Assembly: GCA_043766985.1 (NCBI GenBank) | Contig: JAYUHM010000107.1 | Coordinates: 1-13,880, forward strand | From: JAAFIP01 sp043766985 | GTDB lineage: Bacteria; Pseudomonadota; Gammaproteobacteria; Burkholderiales; Burkholderiaceae_C | Length of the DNA stretch: 13,880 nucleotides | Direction of reading: 5' to 3' | Part shown: positions 6,490 to 13,880 of the stretch, piece after piece | Layout of the letters: each line of letters begins with the position of its first letter | Numbering within the stretch: position 1 is the stretch's first letter | The notes under the pieces: model-generated | Told to the model about the DNA's origin: nothing | Databases searched by the model: none | Seen by the model: only the letters and a program-made list of their open reading frames with translations | Translations under genes and position numbers: made by a program

Positions 6490-7248
6490 TCAGCGCCCGC
6501 CCGTCACATCCACAATCGAGCCAGTGGTGTAGCTGGACGTCTCCGACATCAGCCACACAATCGCCTCGGCCACTTCATGCGCCGTGCCTGCGCGCTGCAT
6601 GGGCAGCTGCGCGGCCAGTTGGGCTACGCGGTCGGGCAGGCCACCGGAGGCATGGATCTCGGTGTCGATCACCCCTGGGCGCACAGCATTCACGCGGATG
6701 CCCTCGGCCGCCACTTCTTTGGCCAGGCCAATGGTGAAGGCGTCGATAGCGGCTTTGCTGGCGGCGTAGTCTACGTACTGGCCCGGCGATCCCAGGCGCG
6801 CTGCCGCGCTGGACAGGTTGACGATGGCGCCGCCCTGGCCGCCGTACTTGGTGCTCATGCGCTTGACGGCCTCGCCCGCACAACAGAAGCTGCTGGTGAT
6901 GTTGGTGGTCCACATGCGCTCCAGGCGCTCTACGCTCATGCCGTCTACGCGGCTGGGCATGTCCACCACGCCCGCGTTGTTAACCAGTGCGTCAAGGCGG
7001 CCCAGCTTTTCGTCGACAGTGGCAAATAAGCGCAGCACATCAGTGTGCACCGCTACGTCGGCCTGCACCGCTATGGCCTTGCCGCCCGCTGCCACAATGT
7101 GGCGCACCACGGCGTCTGCGGCTACCGCGTTAGACACATAGTTAACCGCCACCGCCCAGCCCTGCTTGGCAGCCAGAATGGCCGTAGCCGCGCCAATACC
7201 GCGCGATGCGCCTGTCACCAATACGACTTTTACTTTATCGGTTGCCAT
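6490..7248 (-). CDS. short-chain dehydrogenase/reductase, YgfF-like
   Basis: This 252-residue classical SDR is predicted to be a cytosolic NAD(P)-dependent oxidoreductase. The cofactor motif TGASRGIG lies at 12-19, NNAG at 90-93, Asn116 in the NIT segment, and the catalytic Ser147, Tyr161 and Lys165 (YAASK) are all present. PGVIDTEIHASGG at 191-203 and the GSIVDVTGGR C-terminus closely resemble E. coli YgfF and other glucose-1-dehydrogenase-like SDRs. The substrate cannot be deduced. The N-terminal strand is followed by an asparagine (Asn36) rather than an acidic residue, which favours NADP over NAD, though this is inference. The ATG at 7248 follows AGGAG at a good distance. It is transcribed divergently from the isomerase gene at 7336, leaving 87 bases for both promoters, in which I see no clear hexamers. 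Confidence 0.88.
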   Translation of the reverse strand: MATDKVKVVLVTGASRGIGAATAILAAKQGWAVAVNYVSNAVAADAVVRHIVAAGGKAIAVQADVAVHTDVLRLFATVDEKLGRLDALVNNAGVVDMPSRVDGMSVERLERMWTTNITSSFCCAGEAVKRMSTKYGGQGGAIVNLSSAAARLGSPGQYVDYAASKAAIDAFTIGLAKEVAAEGIRVNAVRPGVIDTEIHASGGLPDRVAQLAAQLPMQRAGTAHEVAEAIVWLMSETSSYTTGSIVDVTGGR

Positions 7249-7335
7249 GGTTTTGTCTCCTGGAAAAAGTGGTGTGAAAAATGAACAATCGCCGTTACAG
7301 TGTGAGCTTACCCCACAACACGCAGGAGATACACC

Positions 7336-7938
7336 GTGGCATTAACGATTGATTACTACTTGACCCCGCAGTCCCCGTGGACCTACCTAGGGCACGCGCG
7401 GTTGGCGGCGATGGCGCGCCAGGCGGGTGCGCGCATCAACGTACTGCCGGTAGATTTTGGCAAAGTGTTTGCTGTCTCGGGCGGCTTGCCATTGGGCCAG
7501 CGCGCGCCGCAGCGCCAGGCTTACCGCTTGGTAGAGCTTGCCCGCACCAGCGCGTTTTTAAACCTGCCCATGCATACCAAGCCACAGTTCTTTCCGGTAT
7601 CGGGGGACGATGCGGCGCGCTTGGTCATTACCGTGGGTATGCACGACGGGGCGGACGCTGCCATGGCCCTGGCGGGCGCGGTACTGGGCGCCTGCTGGGT
7701 GCAGCAGCGCAATATTGCCGCGCAGCCCACGCTGGCCGAGCTGCTGGGCGAATGCGGCCTGGCCGCACAACGCCTGGCGCAAGCCCAAAGCCCGGTGGCA
7801 CAAGAACACTACGAGATGTTCACGCAAAAAGCTATCGACGCGGGCGTGTTTGGCGCGCCCAGCTACGTGGTGGATGGCGAGATTTTTTGGGGCCAAGACC
7901 GGCTAGATTATTTAGAGCGCCGGTTGCGTGGAACTTAA
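7336..7938 (+). CDS. 2-hydroxychromene-2-carboxylate isomerase family protein (DsbA-like fold)
   Basis: This 200-residue protein belongs to the kappa-class glutathione transferase / NahD family. NahD isomerises 2-hydroxychromene-2-carboxylate with glutathione in naphthalene degradation, but most genomic relatives have unknown substrates. The N-terminal strand and motif IDYYLTPQSPWTYLGH (5-20) carries Ser13, the expected glutathione-activating serine in the SP position. The C-terminal GVFGAPSYVVDGEIFWGQD is the family signature, with the cis-proline that helps bind glutathione. A GTG start at 7336 is supported by AGGAGA six bases upstream. No ring dioxygenase or other aromatic-pathway gene lies nearby, so a detoxification role is as likely as catabolism. 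Confidence 0.85.
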   Translation: MALTIDYYLTPQSPWTYLGHARLAAMARQAGARINVLPVDFGKVFAVSGGLPLGQRAPQRQAYRLVELARTSAFLNLPMHTKPQFFPVSGDDAARLVITVGMHDGADAAMALAGAVLGACWVQQRNIAAQPTLAELLGECGLAAQRLAQAQSPVAQEHYEMFTQKAIDAGVFGAPSYVVDGEIFWGQDRLDYLERRLRGT

Positions 7939-7948
7939 GCTGCTCTGC

Positions 7949-7981
7949 GTTTTGTACCGGAGCAGGTCGGCGACGTACAAA
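7949..7981 (+). repeat. short relic of the palindromic repeat element, copy P3
   Basis: Just after the isomerase stop, TTGTACCGGAGCAGGTCGGC resembles the outer edge of the P elements (reverse complement of 6444-6468: TTGTACGGGAGCAGGCCGAC). The core is missing: TTTGTAC (7951-7957) and GTACAAA (7975-7981) form a perfect 7-base dyad, as if both outer ends had joined after internal deletion. The rest of the gap up to 8043 has no clear promoter or terminator. Confidence 0.45.
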
Positions 7982-8043
7982 CACCTCCATGCCCCTCGGC
8001 GCAATGAACTCCGTAATAATCACTTCTTTTTAAGGAAACCACC

Positions 8044-8721
8044 ATGGGAACCATGATCCAACTCACCAGCGCCGACGGCACCAAAATTCCGGCCTACGAA
8101 GCCCGCCCCGTAGCGGCCCCCAAAGGCGCTATCGTGCTGCTGCAGGAAATTTTTGGCCTGAACAGCCATATCCGCGCCGTAGCTGACGGCTACGCTGCGG
8201 GAGGCTACTACGTGTTGGCACCCGCCACCTTCCACCGCGCCGAGCCAAGCGTAGAGCTGGGCTACAGCCAGGAGGAAATGCAACGCGGGTTTGCTTTAAA
8301 GGGCGCTGCCGAAGCCGTAAAGCCGCTGCTGATGCAAGACGTGCAAGCCGCCATTAACCACGCCGCAGCGTTTGGCAAAGTGGGCGTGATGGGCTATTGC
8401 TGGGGCGGCCTGCTAACTTGGCGTGCGGCCACAACGCTTAGCGGCGTGAGCGCTGCCGTGCCCTACTACGGCGGAGGCATGCACCTGGAGCTGCAGCATG
8501 CGCCGCGCTGCCCCACCATGGCGCACCTGAGCAACGACGACGCCTACGTGCCCATGGACGGTGTGGCCGCCTTGCAAAAAGCTTACCCCGGCGTGCAGGT
8601 CAATATCTATGCTGCCAAGCATGGTTTTAACTGCGACCAACGCGCCTCGTGGAACGCCGAAGCAGCCGCATTGGCACGCCAACGCACGCTGGCCTTTTTT
8701 GGCCAGCATCTGGCGAGCTAA
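8044..8721 (+). CDS. dienelactone hydrolase family protein
   Basis: This 225-residue alpha/beta hydrolase matches the dienelactone hydrolase family (usually 220-250 residues), whose founder opens dienelactone to maleylacetate in chlorocatechol degradation. QEIFGLN near 34-40 supplies the glutamate (Glu35) that tunes the nucleophile. The nucleophile elbow is GYCWGG with Cys119, the acid is in DDAYVP (Asp166), and the histidine is in AKHGFNCD (His193), giving the family's Cys-Asp-His triad. Most genomic members act on unknown esters or lactones. The ATG at 8044 follows AAGGAA at good spacing; an in-frame ATG three codons later is possible. No other genes of a chlorocatechol pathway are present, so only the family is assigned. 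Confidence 0.87.
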   Translation: MGTMIQLTSADGTKIPAYEARPVAAPKGAIVLLQEIFGLNSHIRAVADGYAAGGYYVLAPATFHRAEPSVELGYSQEEMQRGFALKGAAEAVKPLLMQDVQAAINHAAAFGKVGVMGYCWGGLLTWRAATTLSGVSAAVPYYGGGMHLELQHAPRCPTMAHLSNDDAYVPMDGVAALQKAYPGVQVNIYAAKHGFNCDQRASWNAEAAALARQRTLAFFGQHLAS

Positions 8722-8781
8722 GGTTTTTGGTAAGTCTTGGTTGATGCAAGGTGCTACGCACCGCGCATGGAAGGGGTTTAT

Positions 8782-9705
8782 ATGTCTTTTAGGCCACCAG
8801 CCCAATGGAATATAGCACAAGCTGCTACTACATGTATAGCAATGTGGGCCTGCTTACTGCTACCCACAGCACACGCCGCCGACTACACCGGCCCGCTGTT
8901 TGACGCCCACATGCACTACAACGACGAGGCGTGGAACGGCAGCACGGGGCCGCACCCACTGGCCGACGTGCTGGCGTGCATGCAGCGCAATGGCGTGCGT
9001 GCGGTGCTGGCCAATTCGCGCCCCAACGCGGGTACCAAGTCTTTGGCTGCAGCCAAAGCTGAGACGGCCAAAGCAGGCGTCACGGTTGCGCCTTTTGTGC
9101 GGCTGTACCGCAACCGTGACGACTACAGCACCTGGTTCAAAGACGAGACTATCTACCAGATGGTGCTGAGCGAGCTGGCCAGCGGCACGGCAGCCGGGCC
9201 CTACCTGGGTATTGGCGAGTTCCACCTGTACGACAGTGCCAATGCCAACGGCCCGGTGGCTAAAAAGCTGATGGCGCTGGCCGAAGACAAAGGCTTGGCC
9301 GTGCTGGCCCATGTGGACGACGTTGCCATTGACCTGCTGATGCAGAACACGCCCAGCAAAGGCCAAAAAACCAAACTCATGTGGGCCCACACCGGCATAG
9401 GCGGGGCCAGCGTGGAGCGCGTGCGCGCACTGCTGCAAAAATACCCGCAGCTGATGGGCGAGCTGTCGTACCGCCCCGGCCTGACCGGCGCCGACGGCAA
9501 ACTCAGCCCCGAGTGGCGCACACTGCTGCTGGACTTTCCCACCCGCTTCGTGATTGGCTCGGACACCTGGGTGAACCAGCGCTGGCTGTACTACGACGAG
9601 TTGATGCAGGGCTACCGCGCTTGGCTGGGCGACCTGCCGCCCGACGTAGCCCGCAAAATTGGCTGGGACAATGCCGCGCTGCGCTTTAGCGTCAATACGC
9701 CTTAG
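8782..9705 (+). CDS. exported amidohydrolase_2 family protein
   Basis: With the ATG at 8782, preceded by GGAAGGGG at 8769-8776, the product has 307 residues. The first 32 look like a Sec signal peptide: a hydrophobic stretch around 18-28 and cleavage after TAHA, before ADYTG. The mature part is a metal-dependent TIM-barrel hydrolase: DAHMH (His43, His45), GIGEFH (Glu146), AHVDD (His177), WAHTGIGG (His203) and GSDTW (Asp261) follow in the order expected for amidohydrolases of the TatD-like / amidohydrolase_2 group. The substrate is unknown and export to the periplasm is unusual for this group. The frame is open to 8737, but the upstream start has no ribosome binding site. Codons for residues 3-20 lie inside a copy of dispersed repeat R1. 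The stop overlaps the convergent hydrolase gene by four bases. Confidence 0.83.
   Translation: MSFRPPAQWNIAQAATTCIAMWACLLLPTAHAADYTGPLFDAHMHYNDEAWNGSTGPHPLADVLACMQRNGVRAVLANSRPNAGTKSLAAAKAETAKAGVTVAPFVRLYRNRDDYSTWFKDETIYQMVLSELASGTAAGPYLGIGEFHLYDSANANGPVAKKLMALAEDKGLAVLAHVDDVAIDLLMQNTPSKGQKTKLMWAHTGIGGASVERVRALLQKYPQLMGELSYRPGLTGADGKLSPEWRTLLLDFPTRFVIGSDTWVNQRWLYYDELMQGYRAWLGDLPPDVARKIGWDNAALRFSVNTP
8787..8841 (-). repeat. short dispersed repeat R1, copy 2 (inside signal peptide coding region)
   Basis: Bases 8787-8827 match 12455-12495 at 36 of 41 positions (TTTTAGGCCAC, AGCCCAAT, TAGCACAA, TGCTA shared) and match 368-424 in reverse orientation. TAGCA at 8837-8841 corresponds to the outer TGCTA of copy 1. 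This copy is read through by the amidohydrolase gene. Confidence 0.75.
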
Positions 9706-10598
9706 GCCGCACAGGGCGTGCAGCCATTTGCTGCGCTGCCCTGCGTTTGAAGCCCGTGCCATGACAGCCATTGCAGTATTTGCGGCCAGAGCATTTTGCC
9801 CACATGTCCGCGAAAATACCCCATGTGCCCTACTGCAGACACACCCAAGGTGCTGGGAGCAAAGTCAATCAGATCTACCGCCGCACCGTGGTAGCCCTTG
9901 AACAGCGCGTCGCGTGATTTGGGCGGCGCCCACCGATCATCCGTACTGACCGCTGCAGCAATCGGGATACGCACCTCAGCAAATTTGTCTGTGATGGATT
10001 TAGCCTGCGGATCGTCAAAGAAATAATGCGGGTAGCTGCACCAGTGTTTCCATTCTTTAAACACCCCCGCAGGAATGTCTTCGCCAATGCCCAGCCTCTT
10101 CATGGGCGCGTAGCCATACAGGTGTGTCATCGCCGGGCCAATAGCGTTCCATAGCAACCATACCCTTATGCGTTCACTCGCGGGCATCCAGCCCAACCAA
10201 CCCGTACCTGTGCCGCAGACATATGCTGCCTGCAACAAGTTGGGCTGTGGCAATTGGCCAATGGCATGGCCAGCCAAGCTGTGGCCCACCAGCCATACTT
10301 TGCCACGCTGTGCTGCGTAGTCCACAGCCGCTGCCAAGTCATAACGCGACCAATTGGCAAAGCCCATCTCCATGCCCTTGAGTGAGCCATGTTTGGATTC
10401 GCCAATACCCCGGTAGTCCAGTGTGATGACGTTGATGCCACGCGCTTGCGAGAATTCGGCAAACCGCCGGTAAAACCCGCGCGGCACCGCTGTGGCATTG
10501 CCCACCACGATAAACTGCTCGCTCGGGGCTGTGAAGTGCGTGGCCGCCAAAGGGTAACCATCGGTCGTGTACAAAGTGAGATTAAGTGCGTTGTTCAT
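9702..10598 (-). CDS. predicted alpha/beta hydrolase (COG4757-like)
   Basis: This 298-residue cytosolic alpha/beta hydrolase has the nucleophile elbow GHSLAGH with Ser107, an acid candidate Asp220 or Asp221 (STDDRWAPP) and His258 in VGHMGYFR. GNATAVPRGFYRRFAEF (33-49) takes the place of the usual HG oxyanion motif, and DYRGIGES (61-68) follows. Both are typical, from memory, of the predicted hydrolases of COG4757. The substrate is unknown. The ATG at 10598 has no strong ribosome binding site (GGGGAA lies on the opposite strand). It is divergent from a TetR-type gene with 109 bases between them and an operator-like dyad 21-36 bases upstream of its start, so repression by that regulator is likely. 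Confidence 0.82.
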   Translation of the reverse strand: MNNALNLTLYTTDGYPLAATHFTAPSEQFIVVGNATAVPRGFYRRFAEFSQARGINVITLDYRGIGESKHGSLKGMEMGFANWSRYDLAAAVDYAAQRGKVWLVGHSLAGHAIGQLPQPNLLQAAYVCGTGTGWLGWMPASERIRVWLLWNAIGPAMTHLYGYAPMKRLGIGEDIPAGVFKEWKHWCSYPHYFFDDPQAKSITDKFAEVRIPIAAAVSTDDRWAPPKSRDALFKGYHGAAVDLIDFAPSTLGVSAVGHMGYFRGHVGKMLWPQILQWLSWHGLQTQGSAANGCTPCAA

Positions 10599-10618
10599 GT
10601 GGGGAATTTTGCATTCAC

Positions 10619-10634
10619 TAGACCAGTCTGTCTA
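10619..10634. promoter_or_regulatory. putative TetR-family operator dyad
   Basis: TAGACCAGTCTGTCTA contains two overlapping dyads: TAGAC-N6-GTCTA over the full 16 bases, and AGAC-CA-GTCT within it. TAGAC..GTCTA sites are typical of the TetR subgroup that includes LmrA/YxaF-like regulators. It lies in the divergent gap close to the alpha/beta hydrolase start, where bound repressor would block that promoter and could also autoregulate the TetR gene. Confidence 0.55.
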
Positions 10635-10707
10635 TCCTCACTTTGGTGTAGGCCACCCGTTTGTTGTAACTATTTGCTATCATCAAACCACCTAACCCTA
10701 AGCCACT

Positions 10708-11307
10708 ATGCCCGCCTTGTACTCCCAGCTTCAAAGTCAGCTTGCCTCGCCAACCGAGCCCGACACGCGAACCCGCATTTTGACGGCCTCGCAGCGGCTG
10801 TTTCGCAGGCACGGCTACCATGCCACCGGGCTTAACGACATTTTGGAGTTGGCTAACGCACCCAAAGGCTCGATGTACCACCACTTTCCAGGCGGCAAAG
10901 AAGCTATTGGCGTGTGTGTCATTGAAGACATCACCAACGGCTTGCTGGGCCTGTTTCTGCAAAGCCGGGCGCGCAGCACCGAAACCATGATTACGCAAGT
11001 TGGCGAACAGCTTGTGATGGTGATGGAGAAGACCCATTACGAAGTTTGCGCCATCTTGTCGTCTTTTAACGCCGAGCGACAAAGCTCACCGCTGCTGGGC
11101 GCAGCCGTGACTGCAGCCTATACCGAATTGATTGCCCAGCTGCAACTGCGTTTGCAGGCAGATGGTATGAGCCCCCGTGCGGCCAAAGACAAAGCCACGA
11201 CTATGGTGGCCTTGCTGGAAGGCGGTTCTTTGCTCTCGCAATCCATGCAGGACACCAGCGCATTCCGATTGAGCGTAAAGCAAGCCGCTGCATTGTGCAG
11301 ACCGTAA
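10708..11307 (+). CDS. TetR/AcrR family transcriptional regulator
   Basis: This 199-residue regulator has the family's N-terminal helix-turn-helix at about 22-66: TRILTASQRLFRRHGYHATG, then LNDILELANAPKGSMYHHF with the recognition helix, then GGKEAI. The sequence resembles the LmrA/YxaF subgroup in the GSMYHHFPGGKEAI stretch. The C-terminal helical ligand-binding and dimerisation domain (about 75-195) is complete; its ligand is unknown. The ATG at 10708 has little Shine-Dalgarno support, and no better start was seen. It is divergent from the alpha/beta hydrolase and shares the dyad at 10619-10634, the usual arrangement for a local repressor and its target. It ends one base before the convergent corA-like gene, with no terminator between. 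Confidence 0.87.
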   Translation: MPALYSQLQSQLASPTEPDTRTRILTASQRLFRRHGYHATGLNDILELANAPKGSMYHHFPGGKEAIGVCVIEDITNGLLGLFLQSRARSTETMITQVGEQLVMVMEKTHYEVCAILSSFNAERQSSPLLGAAVTAAYTELIAQLQLRLQADGMSPRAAKDKATTMVALLEGGSLLSQSMQDTSAFRLSVKQAAALCRP

Positions 11308-11308
11308 G

Positions 11309-12382
11309 TTAACGCCCCGTGCGTGCCAAATAGCGTTTGCGCCAAAACACCACAATCAAGGTGCCCGCTATCGTTAGCATAGCTCCAAGCGCCCACCAAA
11401 AGCCAATTTTGGTGTGTATAAACGGCATGAACTCGAAGTTCATGCCAAAAAACCCGGTGATCAAATTGAGTGGCAAAAACACGGCGGTGATAGCGGTGAG
11501 CGTGCGCATGATGTCGTTGGTACGGTTGCTTTGCGCGCTGAAGTGAATTTGCACCGCCGTCTCGGCCGACTGCTCCAGCCTGCGCACATGGTGCATCACG
11601 CGCTCGACGTGTTCGATCACGTCGCGGCTGCGCGCTACCAGGCTGTCACGCTCATTGCGGGCGGTGGCGGTATCGGCCAAAGGCTGCTCCTGCAGGGTGT
11701 CCAGCCACTCTTGCATGGCGTCGTGCTGCTCGTCGCACAGGTCTTCCAGGGCGTGCAAATCATTGCGTGCGCTCAACAGGGCGCGCCAATTGACAAAGCG
11801 GGTGCTGGGGCTCATCAGCTCTACCTGCCAGTGCTCTAGCTGCACGGTAAGGGTTTTGCGCAGGTCCAAGTAGCCGTCCACCATGGCGTTGACCATGCGC
11901 AGCATGAGGTCGGCCGACGAGCTGGGGCGGCGCCCGTGCGTCTCGCTGCCCATGCGGCGCACAAAGTCTTCGGCGGTAGCGCAACTGTCGCTGTGCACCG
12001 TGACCAGCAAGTGGTCGTACAGCACAAACCCCACAGGCTGGGTGGCGATGTGCTTCAAAATGGCCGGGCCAGTTTTTTTGATGCTTGCGCCGCCCAACGT
12101 TGCGTCAGATGCGTTGCCCAGTACCAGGCGACGAAATATCACCAGGTCGTAATTGCTGGTGTAGTCGTAGTGGCTAGGGTGCTGGGCGTTGAGCAGGTCT
12201 TGCTGGTGCAGCTCTATCGGCGCGGCACCTGTCAGGGCTTGCAAGGTGGCGAAAAAATCAGCCCAGTGGGCCTCCAGCTCGCTACGGGTAATGGCCCACC
12301 ATATAAAGCCCTGCTCGGGCATGGCGGCGGGCAACACGTCCAGGCGCTGGGTGTTTTGTGCGGTGAGATGAAAGTAAGGCAC
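11309..12382 (-). CDS. CorA-family divalent cation transporter
   Basis: This 357-residue protein has the CorA plan: a large N-terminal cytoplasmic domain with a long helical, partly coiled-coil stretch (about 160-290), then two C-terminal membrane helices (about 294-312 and 327-347) and a basic tail. The pore signature GMN is at 313-315, followed by FEFMP, the loop type of CorA magnesium/cobalt channels rather than ZntB. It should form a pentamer in the inner membrane. The start is a GTG at 12382 with only a weak GAAG upstream, part of a triple CTGAAG repeat. It follows hemB on the same strand with a 110-base gap occupied by repeats, so co-transcription is possible but unsure. Ion specificity (magnesium, cobalt or nickel) cannot be told from sequence. 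Confidence 0.88.
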   Translation of the reverse strand: MPYFHLTAQNTQRLDVLPAAMPEQGFIWWAITRSELEAHWADFFATLQALTGAAPIELHQQDLLNAQHPSHYDYTSNYDLVIFRRLVLGNASDATLGGASIKKTGPAILKHIATQPVGFVLYDHLLVTVHSDSCATAEDFVRRMGSETHGRRPSSSADLMLRMVNAMVDGYLDLRKTLTVQLEHWQVELMSPSTRFVNWRALLSARNDLHALEDLCDEQHDAMQEWLDTLQEQPLADTATARNERDSLVARSRDVIEHVERVMHHVRRLEQSAETAVQIHFSAQSNRTNDIMRTLTAITAVFLPLNLITGFFGMNFEFMPFIHTKIGFWWALGAMLTIAGTLIVVFWRKRYLARTGR

Positions 12383-12390
12383 GGCAGGAT

Positions 12391-12427
12391 CTTCAGGTGG
12401 CTGGGGCTTCAGGGGTTGGGGCTTCAG
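12391..12427 (-). repeat. three CTGAAG direct repeats ahead of the corA-like start
   Basis: CTTCAG on the plus strand occurs at 12391-12396, 12407-12412 and 12422-12427 (spacing 16 and 15). The last two are embedded in an 11-base exact repeat, TGGGGCTTCAG (12402-12412 and 12417-12427). On the mRNA these read CTGAAG, the one nearest the GTG possibly serving as a weak ribosome binding site. Local tandem duplication is the simplest explanation. Confidence 0.5.
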
Positions 12428-12454
12428 AGTCTGGGCAGGGCAATTTTATGAGCA

Positions 12455-12492
12455 TTTTAGGCCACTAGCCCAATAGAATGTAGCACAATTTG

Positions 12493-12509
<17 letters not shown>
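12455..12509 (-). repeat. short dispersed repeat R1, copy 3 (overlaps hemB 3' end)
   Basis: This copy matches 8787-8841 (36 of 41 over the core) and, less closely, 368-424. Its TAGCA at 12505-12509 and GCTA at 12492-12495 fall inside hemB: the hemB stop TAG (12495-12493) is the repeat's own TAGC. The remainder fills much of the hemB-corA gap. Confidence 0.75.
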
Positions 12510-13497
<988 letters not shown>

Positions 13498-13719
13498 GCC
13501 GTGATTGTGCCGCAAGCTTTTGCCTATGGGGTCGCCTGGTGGCCTGTGCGGCAACGGCAACGCTTGGATGAAAGCGCGACCAACAGGCTAGATAAACGTT
13601 TTAAGTAAGAACCAGTAGAACCTAGAAGAAACCACTAGCCAAATACCGCACACACAGTCACCCAAGGGACTCTATTGCAAATAGTTATACCTGATAGCGA
13701 ATAATCACACTTTAGACAC

Positions 13720-13748
13720 TTGAAATTACCGGGCGGATTTGCTACATT
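13720..13748 (+). promoter_or_regulatory. sigma70-type promoter of a predicted small RNA
   Basis: TTGAAA (13720-13725) is a 5-of-6 match to the -35 consensus. After exactly 17 bases TACATT (13743-13748) forms the -10, and it is preceded by TGC (13740-13742), giving an extended -10. The predicted start is near 13755. It points away from hemB and into the structured region ending at the terminator at 13826-13852. Confidence 0.6.
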
Positions 13749-13754
13749 GCAGTT

Positions 13755-13852
13755 GAGCGGTTCGCCGCTTCCCGCTTTTCCTCCCTGAGCGGGCACCTTG
13801 ATGTGTGACAGCAAAAAGGTTTCCCGCCCCAGCTTGACTGGGGCTTTTTTTT
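13755..13852 (+). ncRNA. predicted trans-acting small RNA, about 98 nt
   Basis: The transcript between the promoter at 13720-13748 and the terminator would be about 98 nt and folds into four successive hairpins. Hairpin 1 is AGCGG (13756-13760), a UUCG tetraloop, CCGCU (13765-13769). Hairpin 2 is CCCGCU (13771-13776), an 11-base loop UUUCCUCCCUG, AGCGGG (13788-13793). Hairpin 3 is ACCUU (13795-13799) with AAGGU (13816-13820). Hairpin 4 is the terminator. The exposed CCUCCC loop is complementary to Shine-Dalgarno sequences, a common design for translation-repressing small RNAs. It does not look like 6S, SRP, RNase P or tmRNA. A short frame from the ATG at 13801 has no ribosome binding site. 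It could also be the attenuated leader of a gene beyond the window. Bases 13561-13719 hold no other gene. Confidence 0.55.
13826..13852 (+). terminator. rho-independent terminator
   Basis: GCCCCAG (13826-13832), loop CTTGA, CTGGGGC (13838-13844) form a perfect 7-base GC-rich stem directly followed by eight T residues (13845-13852). It ends the predicted small RNA. Confidence 0.85.
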
Positions 13853-13880
13853 GGGCGTTTTTTTTGGGCGTTTTTTTTGG
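13845..13880 (+). repeat. 13-base tandem repeat of the terminator tail
   Basis: The unit TTTTTTTTGGGCG occurs at 13845-13857 and 13858-13870, and a third, incomplete copy (T8GG) runs to the window end, with no mismatch. The first T8 is the terminator's own tail, so the array looks like slippage or duplication of the tail. It may continue past the edge. Confidence 0.85.

Noticed and set aside
6290..6556. An 89-codon N-terminal extension of the MarC protein
   Set aside because: It is translated from the palindromic repeat, overlaps the 3' end of the dehydrogenase gene and is unlike any MarC N-terminus; the ATG at 6289 gives the usual family length.
7336..9705. An aromatic degradation operon (isomerase, dienelactone hydrolase, amidohydrolase)
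   Set aside because: The three families occur in such pathways, but gaps of 105 and 60 bases, separate ribosome binding sites and the lack of any dioxygenase, aldolase or dehydrogenase of a known pathway make this unsupported.
13498..13560. A 21-codon extension of HemB from a TTG
   Set aside because: The start codon is poor, there is no ribosome binding site, and the usual HemB N-terminus begins at the ATG at 13497.
13801..13880. Short ORF starting ATGTGTGACAGC
   Set aside because: There is no ribosome binding site, it runs through the terminator and its T-tract, and the encoded residues after the stem are just the repeat; a non-coding RNA explains the region better.

Overview
The window looks like chromosomal DNA of a betaproteobacterium, most likely a Comamonadaceae member (Rhodoferax / Polaromonas / Limnohabitans type). 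The reasons are the moderately high GC, the style of the HemB, CreBCD and CorA proteins, and a short dispersed repeat resembling ones common in that family. The genus is inference. No rRNA, tRNA, CRISPR array or intact insertion sequence is visible.

Layout. (1) 1-1555 is an accessory, repeat-rich, visibly more AT-rich segment. It has a palindromic repeat element (81-217) and two long inverted repeats (229-412 and 1251-1436). Between the repeats lies one unrecognised 144-aa gene (543-977, minus), with its own promoter-like sequence, a 20-codon leader ORF and competing hairpins. (2) 1556-6289, all on the minus strand, is a compact cluster transcribed as marC, creB, creC, then creD and a YdjM-like membrane protein. 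CreC/CreB are a sensor kinase and response regulator. Just upstream of creD is an exact TTCAC-N6-TTCAC cre-tag, the known CreB binding motif, so the two-component system probably drives creD and the YdjM-like gene. (3) 6490-9705 holds enzymes: a YgfF-like short-chain dehydrogenase (minus), then on the plus strand a 2-hydroxychromene-2-carboxylate isomerase family protein, a dienelactone hydrolase family protein and an exported amidohydrolase. (4) 9702-11307 is a divergent pair, an alpha/beta hydrolase (minus) and a TetR-type regulator (plus), with an operator-like dyad between them. (5) 11309-13497, minus, holds a CorA-type transporter and hemB (porphobilinogen synthase). (6) 13498-13880 holds no protein gene. 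It contains a well-formed sigma70-type promoter, a predicted structured small RNA of about 98 nt with an anti-Shine-Dalgarno loop, a rho-independent terminator, and a tandem repetition of the terminator's T-tract running to the window edge.

Most notable: the predicted small RNA divergent from hemB; the inverted-repeat-bounded orphan gene with its leader ORF; the conserved cre-tag in a marC-creBC-creD arrangement; and a dispersed repeat that supplies coding sequence twice, once as the start of a signal peptide and once as the last codons and stop of hemB. All functions are read from sequence alone; no database search was run.
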